Made by a program: the position numbers and the translations under genes. DNA of 64,000 nucleotides. It comes from Brevibacillus panacihumi. Its GTDB lineage: Bacteria > Bacillota > Bacilli > Brevibacillales > Brevibacillaceae. The notes under the pieces are model-generated. The model did not search any database and was not told the origin of the DNA. It saw nothing but the letters and a program-made list of their open reading frames with translations. The stretch spans positions 50,061 to 114,060 of the forward strand of contig NZ_RHHT01000032.1 in assembly GCF_003710985.1 (NCBI RefSeq), read 5' to 3'. Shown here one piece after another: positions 62,629-64,000 of this stretch; position 1 is the stretch's first letter; every line of letters starts with the position of its first letter.

Positions 62629-62704
62629 TGGTGAGCCATGAAGGACTCGAACCTTCGACCCTCTGATTAAAAGTCAGATGCTCTACCAACTGAGCTAATG
62701 GCTC
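62629..62704 (-). tRNA. tRNA-Lys (TTT)
   Basis: Anticodon loop CTTTTAA, acceptor GAGCCAT/ATGGCTC, encoded CCA. Confidence 0.97.
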
Positions 62705-62711
62705 GTGCAAA

Positions 62712-62786
62712 TGGCTGGGGTACTAGGATTTGAACCTAGGAATGACGGAGTCAAAGTCCGTTGCCTTACCGCTTGGCTATACCCCA
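62712..62786 (-). tRNA. tRNA-Gln (TTG)
   Basis: Anticodon loop CTTTGAC, acceptor TGGGGTA/TACCCCA, encoded CCA. Confidence 0.97.
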
Positions 62787-62793
62787 ATAAAAA

Positions 62794-62869
62794 TGGTGCC
62801 GGCGATAGGAATCGAACCCACAACCCCCTGATTACAAGTCAGGTGCTCTACCAATTGAGCTACACCGGC
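62794..62869 (-). tRNA. tRNA-Thr (TGT)
   Basis: Anticodon loop CTTGTAA, acceptor GCCGGTG/CGCCGGC, encoded CCA. Confidence 0.97.
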
Positions 62870-62890
62870 ACATTCAAGCTATTCATATTA

Positions 62891-62966
<76 letters not shown>

Positions 62967-62995
62967 ATAACTTTTTCATCGCCATTTGATAAGAA

Positions 62996-63072
62996 TGGCG
63001 GAGCTGACGGGACTCGAACCCGCGACCTCCGGTGTGACAGACCGGCGTGAACTCCAACTTCACCACAGCTCC
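62996..63072 (-). tRNA. tRNA-Asp (GTC)
   Basis: Anticodon loop CTGTCAC, acceptor GGAGCTG/CAGCTCC, encoded CCA. Confidence 0.97.
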
Positions 63073-63157
63073 ATGTTTACAATATTTGGTTGCACCCAGG
63101 TGCACTACCCTCTCACTTGAGCAAGAAGAAAATTCGACATAGTTCAAGTGAAGAAAT

Positions 63158-63234
<77 letters not shown>

Positions 63235-63280
63235 ACGACTAGGACATTGTCCTGATACATATTCTATCCACTTGTAAAAG

Positions 63281-63356
63281 TGGTGGAGGCTGACGGGATC
63301 GAACCGCCGACCCTCTGCTTGTAAGGCAGATGCTCTCCCAGCTGAGCTAAGCCTCC
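63281..63356 (-). tRNA. tRNA-Val (TAC)
   Basis: Anticodon loop CTTACAA, acceptor GGAGGCT/AGCCTCC, encoded CCA. Confidence 0.97.
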
Positions 63357-63407
63357 CCATCACTCTCTGTTTCCGAGAGGATTTCCCAACTTGGTAAGAA
63401 GTATGTA

Positions 63408-63484
63408 TGGTGACCCGTAGGGGATTCGAACCCCTGTATGACAGCGTGAAAGGCTGCTGTGTTAAACCGCTTCACCAACGGGCC
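63408..63484 (-). tRNA. tRNA-Glu (TTC)
   Basis: Anticodon loop CTTTCAC, acceptor GGCCCGT/ACGGGTC, encoded CCA. Confidence 0.97.
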
Positions 63485-63496
63485 AAGTATTCAATA

Positions 63497-63581
63497 TGGT
63501 GCGGTCGGCGAGACTCGAACTCGCACGGGTCGCCCCGCCACCCCCTCAAGATGGTGTGTCTGCCAATTCCACCACGACCGC
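63497..63581 (-). tRNA. tRNA-Leu (GAG)
   Basis: Class II tRNA; anticodon stem CCATC/GGTGG with loop TTGAGGG; long variable arm; encoded CCA. Confidence 0.94.
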
Positions 63582-63590
63582 AGCTTAGGA

Positions 63591-63667
63591 TGGTAGCGGC
63601 GGAGGGAATCGAACCCCCGACCTTTCGGGTATGAACCGAACGCTCTAACCAGCTGAGCTACACCGCC
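63591..63667 (-). tRNA. tRNA-Met (CAT), elongator
   Basis: Anticodon loop TTCATAC, acceptor GGCGGTG/CGCCGCT with normal pairing at position 1, close to the Bacillus elongator tRNA-Met. An Ile2 (lysidine) tRNA is the less likely alternative. Confidence 0.9.
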
Positions 63668-63694
63668 ACAATACACTATAAGATTGAAAAAATA

Positions 63695-63786
63695 TGGCGG
63701 AGAGTGAGGGATTCGAACCCTCGCTACGCTTGCGCATACTAACGGTTTAGCAAACCGTCCCCTTCGGCCTCTTGGGTAACTCTCCG
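63695..63786 (-). tRNA. tRNA-Ser (GCT)
   Basis: Class II tRNA; anticodon loop TTGCTAA; long variable arm; encoded CCA. Confidence 0.96.
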
Positions 63787-63792
63787 TATATA

Positions 63793-63868
63793 TGGCTCCT
63801 CGGGACGGACTCGAACCGCCGACCGATCGGTTAACAGCCGATTGCTCTACCGACTGAGCTACCGAGGA
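63793..63868 (-). tRNA. tRNA-Asn (GTT)
   Basis: Anticodon loop CTGTTAA, acceptor TCCTCGG/CCGAGGA, encoded CCA. First tRNA after the 23S gene. Confidence 0.97.
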
Positions 63869-63928
63869 ACAAGGAAGGATTTTATTCCTTCAAAACTGAA
63901 TCTGCATGAATGCTTTATGGATGTGTGT

Positions 63929-64000
63929 GGATAAGTCCTCGACCGATTAGTATTCGTCAGCTCCACGTGTTGCCACGCTTCCACACCGAACCTATCAACC
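63929..64000 (-). rRNA. 23S rRNA, 3' end (partial)
   Basis: The minus strand reads GAATACTAATCGGTCGAGGA then CTTATCC, the conserved 3' end of Bacillales 23S rRNA. The rest of the gene lies beyond the right edge. A short hairpin (GAAGG...CCTTC) and then tRNA-Asn follow; no 5S gene is in between. Confidence 0.92.

Overview
The window looks like chromosomal DNA of a mid-GC Gram-positive Bacillales member, most like Brevibacillus. The reasons are Bacillus-type purine genes with a separate PurS and small PurL, PurR-box and sigma-A promoter architecture, lipoproteins in place of outer-membrane parts, a Bce-type sensor/ABC module, guanine and manganese riboswitches, and Bacillales tRNA sequences. 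The genus call is an inference from gene content; no phylogeny was run.

Layout. 1-6.5 kb: purC-S-Q-L-F-M on the minus strand, with purM cut by the window edge. 6.5-13 kb: small unrelated genes (iron alcohol dehydrogenase, M29 aminopeptidase, lipoproteins, DoxX-like protein, epimerase, DUF169). 13-26.3 kb: a Gram-positive Tad/Flp pilus locus on the minus strand (prepilin peptidase, CpaB, TadZ, TadA, TadB, TadC, Flp pilin, TadE- and TadG-like proteins) that also holds two paralogous von Willebrand lipoproteins and three genes I do not recognise. 26.5-27.4 kb: a membrane protein and a thioredoxin-like protein. 27.4-36.2 kb: an Lrp regulator, a five-gene oligopeptide ABC transporter, paired chromate-family transporter halves and a gamma-glutamyltransferase, probably one unit for gamma-glutamyl peptide use. 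36.4-42 kb: guanine deaminase, a Bce-like permease/ATPase/kinase/regulator set, and an ECF sigma factor. 42.1-44.6 kb: a small rearranged island. It holds a truncated DinB tail and two direct copies of a ~265-bp imperfect palindrome that bracket a manganese riboswitch, a lipoprotein gene and an exoD-like gene. 44.6-47.5 kb: purE-K-B. 47.7-53 kb: M1 peptidase, then pbuG and guaA, each behind a guanine riboswitch. 53-57.5 kb: MoxR-DUF58-transglutaminase operon. 57.6-62.4 kb: tRNA-Gly, an NhaC-type antiporter and an alanine-dehydrogenase-like gene behind a sigma-54 promoter, and their sigma-54 activator. 62.5-64 kb: thirteen tRNAs downstream of the 3' end of a 23S rRNA gene.

How it fits together. 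Purine supply dominates: de novo IMP synthesis, GMP synthase, purine uptake and guanine deamination all lie here, controlled by PurR boxes and guanine riboswitches. The pur genes that form one operon in Bacillus subtilis are split by about 38 kb, and each half has its own sigma-A promoter and PurBox pair. The break just after purB coincides with a repeat copy. The least expected items are the manganese riboswitch in front of a lipoprotein/exoD pair, the repeat-bracketed island, the accessory proteins of the Tad locus, and a rRNA-tRNA junction without a 5S gene.
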